Shown here: one piece after another, positions 26,179-34,637 of the stretch
How positions within the stretch are numbered: position 1 is the first letter of the stretch
Layout of the letters: every line of letters starts with the position of its first letter
DNA from: JACMLD01 sp044227095
GTDB lineage: Bacteria; Bacteroidota; Bacteroidia; Chitinophagales; Chitinophagaceae
Direction: 5' to 3'
Length of the DNA: 64,000 nt
NCBI GenBank assembly: GCA_044227095.1
Contig: JBGAFV010000001.1
Coordinates: 496,001 to 560,000 of the forward strand
Translations under genes and position numbers: made by a program
Notes under the pieces: generated by a model
Database searches by the model: none
The model's input: only the letters and a program-made list of their open reading frames with translations
Told to the model about the DNA's origin: nothing

Positions 26179-27141
26179 ATGGCGTTAAAAGATATTACAC
26201 CAACGGGCCAGAAAGATACACGCAGTGGCTTTGGAGATGGTATAGCAGAGGCCGCAAGAACCAATTCAAACATTGTAGCACTTACAGCAGACCTGCTTGG
26301 GTCAATGAAGCTGAACCAGTTCATCAAAGAATTTCCTGAAAGGTTTGTACAATGTGGTATTGCTGAAGCAAACATGATTAGCATTGCTGCTGGTTTAACC
26401 ATTGGCGGTAAAATTCCTTATACTACCACTTTTGCCAATTTCTCAACCGGCCGTGTATATGATCAAATACGCCAGTCGGTTGCTTATTCAGGCAAAAATG
26501 TAAAAATATGTGCTTCTCATGCAGGTCTTACATTAGGTGAAGATGGTGCTACTCACCAGATTCTTGAAGATATTGGCATGATGAAAATGCTGCCCGGTAT
26601 GACGGTAATTGTTCCTTGCGATTATGCACAGACAAAAGCCGCAACCAAAGCGATTGCCGACTACGAAGGCCCTGTTTACCTTCGTTTTGGCAGACCAGTT
26701 TGGCCAATTTTTACTGCCGATCTTCCATTTGAAATAGGCAAAGCACAGATTTTTTCTGAAGGAACAGATGTAAGCATATTCGCCTGCGGTCATATGGTAT
26801 GGAAAGCCATTGAAGCTGGCATCGCCCTGCAGGAAAAAGGCATCAGCGTAGAAGTAATCAACATTCATACAATTAAGCCACTGGATAATGAAGCCGTTTT
26901 AAAATCAATAACCAAAACTAAATGTGCGGTTACTGTAGAAGAGCATAATATTATTGGTGGATTGGGAGACAGCATTGCACAGGTAGCTGCTAAAAACCTG
27001 CCTGTTCCCATAGAATATGTAGGAACAAACGACACGTTCGGCGAGAGCGGAACACCAGCGCAATTGCTGGAAAAATATGGCCTTACCGCTTCGCATATTA
27101 TTGCTGCAGCAGAAAAAGTTATAGCACGAAAAAAAGCTTAA
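26179..27141 (+). CDS. Transketolase C-terminal subunit (split transketolase)
   Basis: The protein has 320 residues and corresponds only to the pyrimidine-binding and C-terminal domains of transketolase. Visible are FVQCGIAEANMISIAAGL with the catalytic Glu that activates thiamine diphosphate, the core segment CASHAGLTLGEDGATHQ, and the C-terminal domain with VINIHTIKPLDNEAV. Split transketolases need an N-terminal partner carrying the diphosphate-binding GDG motif, usually encoded immediately upstream. Here the upstream neighbour is galE plus a repeat spacer and no such partner is in the window. A terminator follows it. Confidence 0.92.
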   Translation: MALKDITPTGQKDTRSGFGDGIAEAARTNSNIVALTADLLGSMKLNQFIKEFPERFVQCGIAEANMISIAAGLTIGGKIPYTTTFANFSTGRVYDQIRQSVAYSGKNVKICASHAGLTLGEDGATHQILEDIGMMKMLPGMTVIVPCDYAQTKAATKAIADYEGPVYLRFGRPVWPIFTADLPFEIGKAQIFSEGTDVSIFACGHMVWKAIEAGIALQEKGISVEVINIHTIKPLDNEAVLKSITKTKCAVTVEEHNIIGGLGDSIAQVAAKNLPVPIEYVGTNDTFGESGTPAQLLEKYGLTASHIIAAAEKVIARKKA

Positions 27142-27160
27142 AAAAGCATTATAATTAAGG

Positions 27161-27189
27161 AGCCCCCGGTTATTGCAGGGGGCTTTTTC
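27161..27189 (+). terminator. Intrinsic terminator of the transketolase gene
   Basis: Stem AGCCCCC/GGGGGCT with a 10-base loop and a T-tract begins 20 bases after the stop codon at 27141. Confidence 0.85.
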
Positions 27190-27351
27190 TTACCTTAAAC
27201 CTTTGTACCAGTTAAGCGTTGGTTATTTCTGCAATGGGCAGTGTAAAAACAACCAAATACAATTGTCGGGCGTCAATAATTTTTCTTTTGACACGTTAAA
27301 CGAATACCCAATCACAGGGTCAAACAAAATTGCTAAACAAAAAGCTAACCT

Positions 27352-27906
27352 ATGGCAGTTGTTATGCAGGATGCGGAATTGCTTTTGGAATTCCGGAACC
27401 CTTCTACAAAAGAAAAGGCGTTTACTGCTATTATTAAAAAATACCAGGAAAAGCTCTACTGGCACATACGCCGTATGGTGGTAGAGCACGAAGACGCCAA
27501 TGATGTTTTACAAAACGTTTTTATCCGTGTATGGAACGGCCTGGAAAACTTCCGGGAAGACAGTCAGCTTTATACCTGGCTTTATCGTATTGCCACCAAC
27601 GAATGCCTCACTTTTATTGAACAGAAAAAAAGAAAATCTACTGTTTCAATTGATGGCGATGTAGAAACGGGCCTCAGCAATACTATTAAAGCCGATAAGC
27701 ATTTTGACCCCAACAAACTGGAGTGGAAGCTTCAACTGGCCATGCAGCAATTGCCAGAGAAACAACGCATCGTTTTCAACCTAAGGTATTATGATGAAAT
27801 GCCTTACGAAGAAATGAGCAAAGTGCTGGAAACCAGTGAAGGGGCATTAAAAGCCAGCTACCATCATGCTGTTAAAAAAATTGAGGATTTTATTCTAAAT
27901 CATTAA
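27352..27906 (+). CDS. ECF-type RNA polymerase sigma factor
   Basis: The protein has 184 residues. Region 2 includes HEDANDVLQNVFIRVWNGL and LYTWLYRIATNECL, and region 4 includes QLPEKQRIVFNLRYYDEMPYEEMS, then SEGALKASYHHAVKKIE. These are the standard ECF blocks of Bacteroidota. It is the first gene of a three-gene operon with a single-pass membrane protein and an exported Spy-like protein, a common arrangement in which the second gene is an anti-sigma-like regulator. Confidence 0.93.
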   Translation: MAVVMQDAELLLEFRNPSTKEKAFTAIIKKYQEKLYWHIRRMVVEHEDANDVLQNVFIRVWNGLENFREDSQLYTWLYRIATNECLTFIEQKKRKSTVSIDGDVETGLSNTIKADKHFDPNKLEWKLQLAMQQLPEKQRIVFNLRYYDEMPYEEMSKVLETSEGALKASYHHAVKKIEDFILNH

Positions 27907-27941
27907 ACTTTGTTTATCAGCCCCCGTCTTAGCACAGTACA

Positions 27942-28937
27942 ATGAGCAATATCAATCCCATATTACATGAACTGAAGGACATAAGCCCGGTTGTAGCCGC
28001 TATTGGCCATCAGCCAACTTATACTGTACCGCAAGGTTATTTTGAAGGGCTGGCAACGCATGTAATGCTAAGGATTGCAATAGAAGAAAAAGCTGGTACC
28101 GATCCTGTTTTAAACATTAGTAAAGACAATCTTTACCAGGTGCCGCAAGGTTATTTTGATGGATTGGCCGCATCTGTTCTTAACCGCATTAAAACACAAG
28201 AAACCGATAAGCAAACTGCCGAGCCTGCTTTGGATATTAATAAAGACAATCTTTACGAAGTTCCGAAAGGTTATTTTGATGGATTGGCAGGTAATATCAT
28301 CAACCGCATTAAAGCCCAGGAAACTGAAAACCCCAAAGAAGAAATTGAATTGTTATCGCCTTTATTAGGTGGCATTGGCAAGAAAAATCCTTTTGTTACA
28401 CCAGAAGGTTATTTCAATGATATTTCAGATAATATCGTTGCCGGCGTAAAAGCAATTGATTTTGTAAATGAAGAGCTGGAAAATTTATCGCCGGTAATGC
28501 TTGCACTTAAAGACAAGCAAGTGTATGAAGTACCCGCTGGTTATTTTGATAATACAGTAGATGTAATTTTAAAAAAAGTAAGGAATCAACAACCCGCTAA
28601 AGCAATTTCAATTGGCTTCGGTAAAAAGATGATGCGTTATGCTGCGGCTGCAGTTGTTACAGGTTTAATAGCAACTGGTGCGTGGATGTATTTTAAACCC
28701 ACAGCACCTGCAGATACAATTGCATCTATAGAGCAGGGTATTAAAAAAGCAACTGATGCTGAAATATTGAATTTTTCTGAAATCAGTACTGCATCAATGG
28801 CGGAAGCTGATACTACTGCAGCAACAGCAGGTGATATCACTGAAAAAGATTCAAAAGATTTGTTAGCCAATATATCCGATGAAGAACTCCAGCAATATGC
28901 TACAGACCAGCATCTTGAAACACCTATTACTAACTAA
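27942..28937 (+). CDS. Repeat-containing membrane protein, candidate anti-sigma factor
   Basis: The protein has 331 residues. The first 215 residues hold five copies of a unit centred on (V/T)PxGYF, with GYF at 32-34, 70-72, 110-112, 156-158 and 200-202. Copies 2 and 3 are nearly identical in DNA as well, so one is a recent duplication. One membrane helix (about 232-251) follows and the remaining 80 acidic residues would lie in the periplasm. The topology and position directly after an ECF sigma gene (35 bases) suggest an anti-sigma factor, but it lacks a recognisable zinc-binding anti-sigma domain. Function is inferred from context only. Confidence 0.75.
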   Translation: MSNINPILHELKDISPVVAAIGHQPTYTVPQGYFEGLATHVMLRIAIEEKAGTDPVLNISKDNLYQVPQGYFDGLAASVLNRIKTQETDKQTAEPALDINKDNLYEVPKGYFDGLAGNIINRIKAQETENPKEEIELLSPLLGGIGKKNPFVTPEGYFNDISDNIVAGVKAIDFVNEELENLSPVMLALKDKQVYEVPAGYFDNTVDVILKKVRNQQPAKAISIGFGKKMMRYAAAAVVTGLIATGAWMYFKPTAPADTIASIEQGIKKATDAEILNFSEISTASMAEADTTAATAGDITEKDSKDLLANISDEELQQYATDQHLETPITN

Positions 28938-28949
28938 ACTTGGAGTGAA

Positions 28950-29354
28950 ATGAAAAAATATTTACTTATACTGTTATTGGCCTTTGGCAGTTTACTGCAT
29001 GTGCAGGCGCAGGATGGTGAGAAATTGCAGGCATTAAAGATTGCTTACCTCACAAAAAAATTAGATCTGTCTCCGGAAGAAGCACAACGTTTCTGGCCTA
29101 TCTATAACAAGTATACAGAAGAAATACGTGCCATTAGGCTTGAGCAGAAACAAAAGAATACGCCGGAAATAGAAATGGAGGATAAAATATTAAACGTTCG
29201 CAAAAAATACAATGGTGAATTTGGCAAAGCCTTGTCTGCAGAAAAAGTAAACACGTTCTTTCGTTCAGAAAAAGATTTTGGGTTATTGATTCAGCGGGAA
29301 TTGCAAGAACGCCGCATGGAACGCCAGTTAAACAAACGTGGCTTGCGGGAATAA
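28950..29354 (+). CDS. Small exported Spy/CpxP-like protein
   Basis: The protein has 134 residues with a signal peptide (MKKYLLILLLAFGSLLHVQA). The mature part is helical and charged: it begins with LTKKLDLSPEEAQRFWPIYNKY, a pattern that recurs in LTxxQ-type periplasmic stress proteins, and ends in a basic helix (ELQERRMERQLNKRG). It is the last gene of the sigma factor operon and starts 12 bases after the preceding stop. A role in sensing or buffering envelope stress is inferred. Confidence 0.8.
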   Translation: MKKYLLILLLAFGSLLHVQAQDGEKLQALKIAYLTKKLDLSPEEAQRFWPIYNKYTEEIRAIRLEQKQKNTPEIEMEDKILNVRKKYNGEFGKALSAEKVNTFFRSEKDFGLLIQRELQERRMERQLNKRGLRE

Positions 29355-29387
29355 CAACGTCTTTCAGGTGTTTTTCATAGGTTAGCA

Positions 29388-29419
29388 AGGCCGGCTTTTA
29401 TTAGCTGGCCTCTTTTTTT
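29388..29419 (+). terminator. Intrinsic terminator of the sigma factor operon
   Basis: Stem AGGCCGGC/GCTGGCCT (one mismatch) with an 8-base loop is followed by seven T, 33 bases after the stop at 29354. Confidence 0.8.
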
Positions 29420-29420
29420 A

Positions 29421-29641
29421 TACACGAATGAAAGCCAAAAGAAATTTCAATTCTTGGATTGTTTCAAGCATTAAATCCATATAAATCCAAAGATTCTTTA
29501 TAATCCCCGTGCCTTTAGGCCGGGGTACATCAAATGCTTTTTAACTGGCTTTAGCCGAAATATTTGGCTAAAGCCGTAACATAATATTTATGCTTTATTT
29601 CCCCGGCCTAAAGGCTCGGGGTTAACATCGCATTCGTGTCT
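29421..29641. repeat. Large nested palindromic element
   Basis: Three inverted repeats are nested. The outermost is ACACGAATG (29422-29430) with CATTCGTGT (29631-29639). The next is CCCCGTGCCTTTAGGCCGGGG (29505-29525) with its complement at 29601-29621, 20 of 21 positions matching. The innermost is GGCTTTAGCC (29547-29556) with GGCTAAAGCC (29566-29575). There is no coding frame. The outer word resembles the termini of the GxxExxY element at 44476-44909. Confidence 0.8.
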
Positions 29642-29642
29642 A

Positions 29643-30383
29643 TTAGTGCTTATATACTGGAGTTTTTATATCGTGGTAAAATAAAAAAGTCCAGCCTTCT
29701 TCTGCCCCCTGTTTCCACCAATGCTGACGTAGTTCCATACATTTCTTACCATCAAAATCATACTTGGCTACAAACTTGTTTTTCATTTGTCCAAGTTGCG
29801 GCGCATCATCTGCACCAAAAAAAACTTTTTCGCCTGCATCTGCAATCCAGAACACCTGGTGGTATGGGCTATGCCCTGCCGTTACTTCGTATTTAATATA
29901 GCTATCAAGAACGCCATTGCCATCAAGAAACTGAATATTTGAAGCAGTTGAAAGGCATTCCAGTTCTTCTGGTATGTAAGAAGGAAGACCTTTTTCAAGC
30001 GCAAATGCCAATTCTTTTTTTTGTACATAATAAGTAGCCTTCGGAAAAGCAATTTCGTATTTGCCAGTTGAATTGTTTTTTTTGCTGATGCCACCTGCAT
30101 GATCTTTATGCAAATGGCTCATTAGTACTTTTGTAATTTCTGAAGGGTTGATGCCTGCATCCATAAGGTTTTGATGCAGCTGCAATACGCCGTCTTTTTC
30201 AAAACCCAAACCTGTATCCAGCAACAATACATCTTCTGATGTAACAATAACAAAAGGTTGCACTTCTACCAGCAAACTCCCAACGCTGCGTTTTTGCAAA
30301 TCATCTTTATCTGTATCAAATGGAACAAAAAGTTTTGTTTTATCTATAGTAAAAGAGCCCTCGCTTAAAGGAATTATTTTCAT
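29643..30383 (-). CDS. MBL-fold metallo-hydrolase
   Basis: The protein has 246 residues with the metallo-beta-lactamase fold signature SHLHKDHAGG (HxHxDH), a further metal His in VTAGHSPYHQVF and an Asp in FFGADDAPQ. A quorum-quenching lactonase-like or general hydrolase role is possible, but the family is too broad to name a substrate. There is no signal peptide, so it is cytoplasmic. An exact -7 box sits 5 bases before the ATG. Confidence 0.88.
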   Translation of the reverse strand: MKIIPLSEGSFTIDKTKLFVPFDTDKDDLQKRSVGSLLVEVQPFVIVTSEDVLLLDTGLGFEKDGVLQLHQNLMDAGINPSEITKVLMSHLHKDHAGGISKKNNSTGKYEIAFPKATYYVQKKELAFALEKGLPSYIPEELECLSTASNIQFLDGNGVLDSYIKYEVTAGHSPYHQVFWIADAGEKVFFGADDAPQLGQMKNKFVAKYDFDGKKCMELRQHWWKQGAEEGWTFLFYHDIKTPVYKH

Positions 30384-30387
30384 GCGG

Positions 30388-30395
30388 CAAAGGTA
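30388..30395 (-). promoter_or_regulatory. Bacteroidota -7 promoter box of the metallo-hydrolase
   Basis: The minus strand reads TACCTTTG, an exact TAnnTTTG match, 4 bases from the ATG at 30383, implying a leaderless or nearly leaderless mRNA. Confidence 0.4.
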
Positions 30396-30403
30396 AGAAA
30401 GGT

Positions 30404-30468
30404 TAAAGGTTTAGGGTGGAAGGTTTAAGGCTCGAACGCTTTGCTTACACCTCATACCTTACACCTTA
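30404..30468. repeat. Word-type spacer (AAGGTTTAAGG words)
   Basis: Repeated words GGTTAAAGGTTTAGGG and GGAAGGTTTAAGG (30402-30430) face inverted words TTACACCTCATACC and TTACACCTTAG (30444-30468). The rodA stop codon (30466-30468) lies inside the last word. The match is weaker than in the other spacers. Confidence 0.4.
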
Positions 30469-31815
30469 GCGCAGCACCATTTGCCTGTCTGCATCAAGCC
30501 TGATGAGTATAAAGAGTAACATTGTAAAAGTAAGTAAGGCTGTACCGCCATAACTTATAAATGGCAATGGAATGCCAATTACCGGCGCAAGCCCAATGGT
30601 CATACAAATATTGATAGTAATGTGAAAGAAAATAACAGATGCTACCCCATATGCATAACAACGGCTAAACACACTTCGTTGCCGTTCAGCTACTGTAATA
30701 ATACGCATTAAAAGCAACAGGTAAATACACAAAAGCAAAAAGCTGCCCATAAAACCAAAGCCTTCTCCTATAGTACAAAAAATAAAATCGGTTCTTTGCT
30801 CTGGTACAAAACCATTTCTTGTTTGTGTGCCTTTTAAAAGTCCTTTACCAAAAAAGCCACCGCTGCCTATTGCAATTTTACTTTGCTTTACGTTGTAATC
30901 CCCGGCTTCTTTTTTCTTCTGTGCTTTTTCCGGATCTTCCTGCTCAGCGCCTTTTTTAATATACCCCTCAGGCACATCCTTACCCAACATGCTGTAAATT
31001 CTTTCCACCTGGTATCCTTTAAATGCATGTTTAAATGCAAATGGCACGGCAAAACGCTGTATACCCACGCAGGCTGCCCAGATTGCAAGTATTATTACCA
31101 GCGTTTCTTTACCTCGTTTTATTTGACGGCGCATAACATAAATGGCAATTGCTGCAATACCGGTAAGTATAAGGGCCAAGATATTTGGCGACATTATTAA
31201 TGTGGCTACTACCAAAATGCCAAGTGAAAAACCGATTACCAGTACAACCGCAGGTAACCCTTCGCGGAACATCACCAGGAAAAAAGAAAAATAAACAAGC
31301 GCTAGTCCGGTTTCACTTTGCATAATACTGAGTATAGCTGGTGTTACAGCTATAGCGGCAGCAATTAATTGCGATGATGTTTTCTTAAAATCTGTTTCTA
31401 CCCTCGAAAGATATTTTGCCAGCGCAAGGTTTACAAAAAGTTTACACAACTCTGCTGGTTGCAACTGTATGGCACTTCCAAATTTTATAATAGACTTAGT
31501 TCCTTTTATATCACTATGAAAAGGAAAAACCAGCAGCATGAGCAAAATGCCCGCAGCATAAAACAAGTTAGCTGTAGCAGTAAAAAATTTACTGTCGGTT
31601 AATAAAACAAAAGTTGCAAACACGCCCGAAATAATAAAGAACAATGCCTGGCGGCTATAATCTGTTTTAAGGGATAAAAATGTTTTTATTACATCATCAC
31701 CTTCTTTATAAGTAGCCGCAAATATACTCAGCACACCAATAGATGCCAGTATGATGTATAACCATATCAGCAATGGATCTGCGCCTTTTGATATTGCAAC
31801 ATTCTTTTGGTTCAT
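30466..31815 (-). CDS. rodA: Rod-shape SEDS glycosyltransferase RodA
   Basis: The protein has 449 residues, is polytopic, and belongs to the FtsW/RodA/SpoVE (SEDS) family that polymerises peptidoglycan strands with a partner class B PBP. Family motifs include QLQPAELCKLFVNLALAKYLS, SIMQSETGLALVYF, KIAIGSGGFFGKGLLKGTQ and a C-terminal GIPLPFISYGGTALL. A charged loop of about 45 residues before the GSGG segment (EQEDPEKAQKKKEAG) makes it somewhat longer than the E. coli protein. It follows mrdA with a one-base gap and ends the mre operon. Confidence 0.95.
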   Translation of the reverse strand: MNQKNVAISKGADPLLIWLYIILASIGVLSIFAATYKEGDDVIKTFLSLKTDYSRQALFFIISGVFATFVLLTDSKFFTATANLFYAAGILLMLLVFPFHSDIKGTKSIIKFGSAIQLQPAELCKLFVNLALAKYLSRVETDFKKTSSQLIAAAIAVTPAILSIMQSETGLALVYFSFFLVMFREGLPAVVLVIGFSLGILVVATLIMSPNILALILTGIAAIAIYVMRRQIKRGKETLVIILAIWAACVGIQRFAVPFAFKHAFKGYQVERIYSMLGKDVPEGYIKKGAEQEDPEKAQKKKEAGDYNVKQSKIAIGSGGFFGKGLLKGTQTRNGFVPEQRTDFIFCTIGEGFGFMGSFLLLCIYLLLLMRIITVAERQRSVFSRCYAYGVASVIFFHITINICMTIGLAPVIGIPLPFISYGGTALLTFTMLLFILIRLDADRQMVLR

Positions 31816-31816
31816 G

Positions 31817-33913
31817 TTATTTTGTACTAGGGTCTGTTCTCTTAGGTGTTACGCTGTCTTTTGGTTTTATTATAGGGCTTTTCTTAAGATCCTGTGGTAT
31901 TTTATCGTTCGGCTTTTTAGTTGTATCCAATTGCATCATTCTGTAGGCAGGAGACAAATATTTAAACCAACGGGTACTATCACCAGTTTGCCTGGCCCAT
32001 TGTGCAGCACGACTTGAATCTTCATGATACTGTAACCTCTTCAAATAACCAGGCATTAAATTAGCACTCGCAATGCGATCTACTTCTTTCAACCGCTCTG
32101 TTCTTAATGTATCGTTTAAAAATTTTTCCATTAATAAGGAAGCAATAGGACCAGCCCAGGTTGCACCAAAACCTGCATTCTCTACTACAACTGCTATTGC
32201 AATCTTAGGGTTTTCTCTTGGTGCAAAAAGTACAAACATAGAATTGTCTTTTAGTTTTACTCTTTTGCCCTCTATTATCCTATAGTTTTCTGCTGTACCA
32301 GTTTTTGCACAAACATTAATACCGGGAAATTTTGCTACCCGTGCAGTACCAATTTCAACCACATCCTGCATACCGCTGATTACTTCTTCATAAGACTCAT
32401 CAGGAATATGGGTTAATACTTCATGCTTCCTTCTAAACTTTGCAAGAACTGTATCGTCTTTTGTCTCGCCATCTATCTTTCCAACAAAATGTGGTGTATA
32501 GTAATATCCTTTGTTTGCAACTATACACATAGCATTGGCCATTTGGAGTGGTGTTATTAATAATTTATCCTGGCCAATACCGATTGTCTTCATTGTACAT
32601 GAATTCCACGAACCATGGTATTCTTTATCATACTGTGTTGTATCCGGAACATTACCACCATCTTCACTCGGTAAATCAACGGCTATTCTGTGGCCAAGCC
32701 CAAACGCATTCATATATTCTTTCCATTTGGTAAGACCTGTTCTAGCACTACGATACTTGGGATTATCTACTGCAAGACGAAATACACTACAAAAAAATGA
32801 ATTGCATGAATGAGCGATACCCAAACGAAGATTAGCAGCATGGCCTGGCCATGTTTCCAGGCATTTTACCGGTTTGCCACATGCATTATATGATCCCCTG
32901 CACGCAATACCATAACTCGGCGTAATAACACCTTCGTCTAAAGCAACCAAAGCTCCTAATGGTTTATAAGTTGAACCCGGAGGATATTGACCCTTAATAG
33001 CACGGTTTAATAAAGGTGCAGAAACATCAAGTGCAAGTTTTGAATAATTCTGTTGTTTACTTGGCCCTGTTAAATTATTAGGGTCGAAATTAGGACCGGA
33101 AACCATTGCAATAATACCACCAGTTTTAGGCTCGATGGCTACTACTGCTCCTACTTTATTTGACATTAGCTTTTCTGCCAATTGCTGAACCTCCACATCT
33201 AAATAAGTTCGCAATCCCCTGCCTGCAACTGCTGCTGTATCATCACGCCCATTTTCATAACTTCCCTGCAAGCGATTTTTGTTGTCTTTAATAATGTATT
33301 TAACACCCCGCTGGCCGCGAAGTATATCTTCATAAGATTGTTCCATACCGCTTCTGCCCACATAATCGCCCATGCGGTAAAAACCATTTGATCTTTTAAT
33401 AACGGATGAATCTGCCTCACCTACATAACCCATAATGTGTGCGGCGGCATTAAAAGGATATTGCCGTACAGGCCTTTCTACCAAATCAAAGCCGGGAAAT
33501 TTCCAGATGTTTTCATCAAGCTTTGCGTACAAAGCCGGCGGAAGCAGGTCTTCAAAAACCGAAGGGCGAAACTTGCCATTCTTAAATGAAGCGTCATTCA
33601 TTCTTTTTCTAAACTCGGCGCTATCAATTGCCAACAAGTCGCAAAGCGCCAATGTATCTATATTTTTTACCTGGTTAGGTGTTACTACCAGGTCGTACAA
33701 AATTGTATTATTAAGAATAGCCCTGTTTTTGCGATCGTAAATAATACCTCTATCGGGATAAATAACTTTTGCAAACAACGCATTGTTCATGGCTGCTGCT
33801 TTGTATTTATCAGAAAAAAGCTGAAGATTGATAAGCTGACCAAGAATAATTACAAAAACACCCAGGAAAATTAGCCTGATAATATTGCTGCGAGACTGAT
33901 TAAAAACGGACAT
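31817..33913 (-). CDS. mrdA: Penicillin-binding protein 2, elongation transpeptidase
   Basis: The protein has 698 residues: one N-terminal membrane anchor (about 11-32), a dimerisation/pedestal domain and a transpeptidase domain with the catalytic Ser314 in PPGSTYKP (SxxK), HSCNSFF (SxN) and CAKTGTAEN (KTG). It cross-links peptidoglycan during rod elongation with RodA. The C-terminus carries an extra Lys- and Pro-rich tail of about 60 residues. It lies between mreD (190-base gap, containing a word-type repeat) and rodA in the operon. Confidence 0.95.
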   Translation of the reverse strand: MSVFNQSRSNIIRLIFLGVFVIILGQLINLQLFSDKYKAAAMNNALFAKVIYPDRGIIYDRKNRAILNNTILYDLVVTPNQVKNIDTLALCDLLAIDSAEFRKRMNDASFKNGKFRPSVFEDLLPPALYAKLDENIWKFPGFDLVERPVRQYPFNAAAHIMGYVGEADSSVIKRSNGFYRMGDYVGRSGMEQSYEDILRGQRGVKYIIKDNKNRLQGSYENGRDDTAAVAGRGLRTYLDVEVQQLAEKLMSNKVGAVVAIEPKTGGIIAMVSGPNFDPNNLTGPSKQQNYSKLALDVSAPLLNRAIKGQYPPGSTYKPLGALVALDEGVITPSYGIACRGSYNACGKPVKCLETWPGHAANLRLGIAHSCNSFFCSVFRLAVDNPKYRSARTGLTKWKEYMNAFGLGHRIAVDLPSEDGGNVPDTTQYDKEYHGSWNSCTMKTIGIGQDKLLITPLQMANAMCIVANKGYYYTPHFVGKIDGETKDDTVLAKFRRKHEVLTHIPDESYEEVISGMQDVVEIGTARVAKFPGINVCAKTGTAENYRIIEGKRVKLKDNSMFVLFAPRENPKIAIAVVVENAGFGATWAGPIASLLMEKFLNDTLRTERLKEVDRIASANLMPGYLKRLQYHEDSSRAAQWARQTGDSTRWFKYLSPAYRMMQLDTTKKPNDKIPQDLKKSPIIKPKDSVTPKRTDPSTK

Positions 33914-34007
33914 AGTGTAGAAAGGGAATTACCGGGTGCAAATTACGAATGAAGAAATGATATATTTTATTGTGGAGGTATAAAGATTTATTTTTTTAAC
34001 GTTAGGC

Positions 34008-34106
34008 GTGAATCGTCAATAGTAAGTCAGGAGTCGATAGTCAATAGTCGGTAGTCAAAAAAAATAGTTAAAAGCCTCACGACTGACGCCTCACGTCTCA
34101 CGATTA
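34008..34106. repeat. Word-type palindromic spacer inside the mre operon (CAATAGTCG words)
   Basis: Words such as AATCGTCAATAGTAAGTCAGG and GTCGATAGTCAATAGTCGG (34010-34050) face inverted words CCTCACGACTGACGCC and TCACGTCTCACGATTAC (34074-34106). The mreD stop codon lies at its right edge (34104-34106). No frame is present. Confidence 0.6.
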
Positions 34107-34637
34107 CACCGTATTAGTGCGGAATTTTTCTTTGCGGAAAAACAGCAGCTCTGTAATAAGTATTAATAACATGCTTATACCAGTAGTGGCCAGCACTTTT
34201 CCCAGGAAATAAAAGAAAGTGCCAAACTGCATCCACTCTAAAAATACTACATAGCCATTGTGCAGAAACGTTAGAATAAATACCAGCATAAAGTAAGGCG
34301 CCCAGCCCATACTTCTGATGGAAGGAGAAGCATAATTCAGTTCATCGCCTTCCTGGCGAATGAGCATATTTATAAGGAATGGCCGTACATAAGCAATAAG
34401 CACACAGGCTGCGGCGTGCAGGCCTGGATCATGCAGAAAATAATCAAGGGTTAAGCCATAAATAAAAGCAAGCAGCATAAGCATGCCGCGGCTCATACCG
34501 AACGGCAGCCATATAATAAAGAGAAAATAAAGGTAGGGTGTAATGAATTTATGAAGCGGTGGCACATGGTGCAACACAAAGACCTGCACCAGTATAAATA
34601 AAGCAAAGCGGATAATATTTTTTACAAGTGTGCTCAT
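34104..34637 (-). CDS. mreD: Rod-shape protein MreD
   Basis: The protein has 177 residues with about five membrane helices and the short FALFILVQVFVLHHV N-terminus common in Bacteroidota MreD. Its ATG overlaps the mreC stop codon by four bases (ATGA), showing translational coupling. It links MreC to the membrane part of the elongation machinery. Sequence conservation in the family is low, so the assignment rests on topology, size and operon position. Confidence 0.9.
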   Translation of the reverse strand: MSTLVKNIIRFALFILVQVFVLHHVPPLHKFITPYLYFLFIIWLPFGMSRGMLMLLAFIYGLTLDYFLHDPGLHAAACVLIAYVRPFLINMLIRQEGDELNYASPSIRSMGWAPYFMLVFILTFLHNGYVVFLEWMQFGTFFYFLGKVLATTGISMLLILITELLFFRKEKFRTNTV

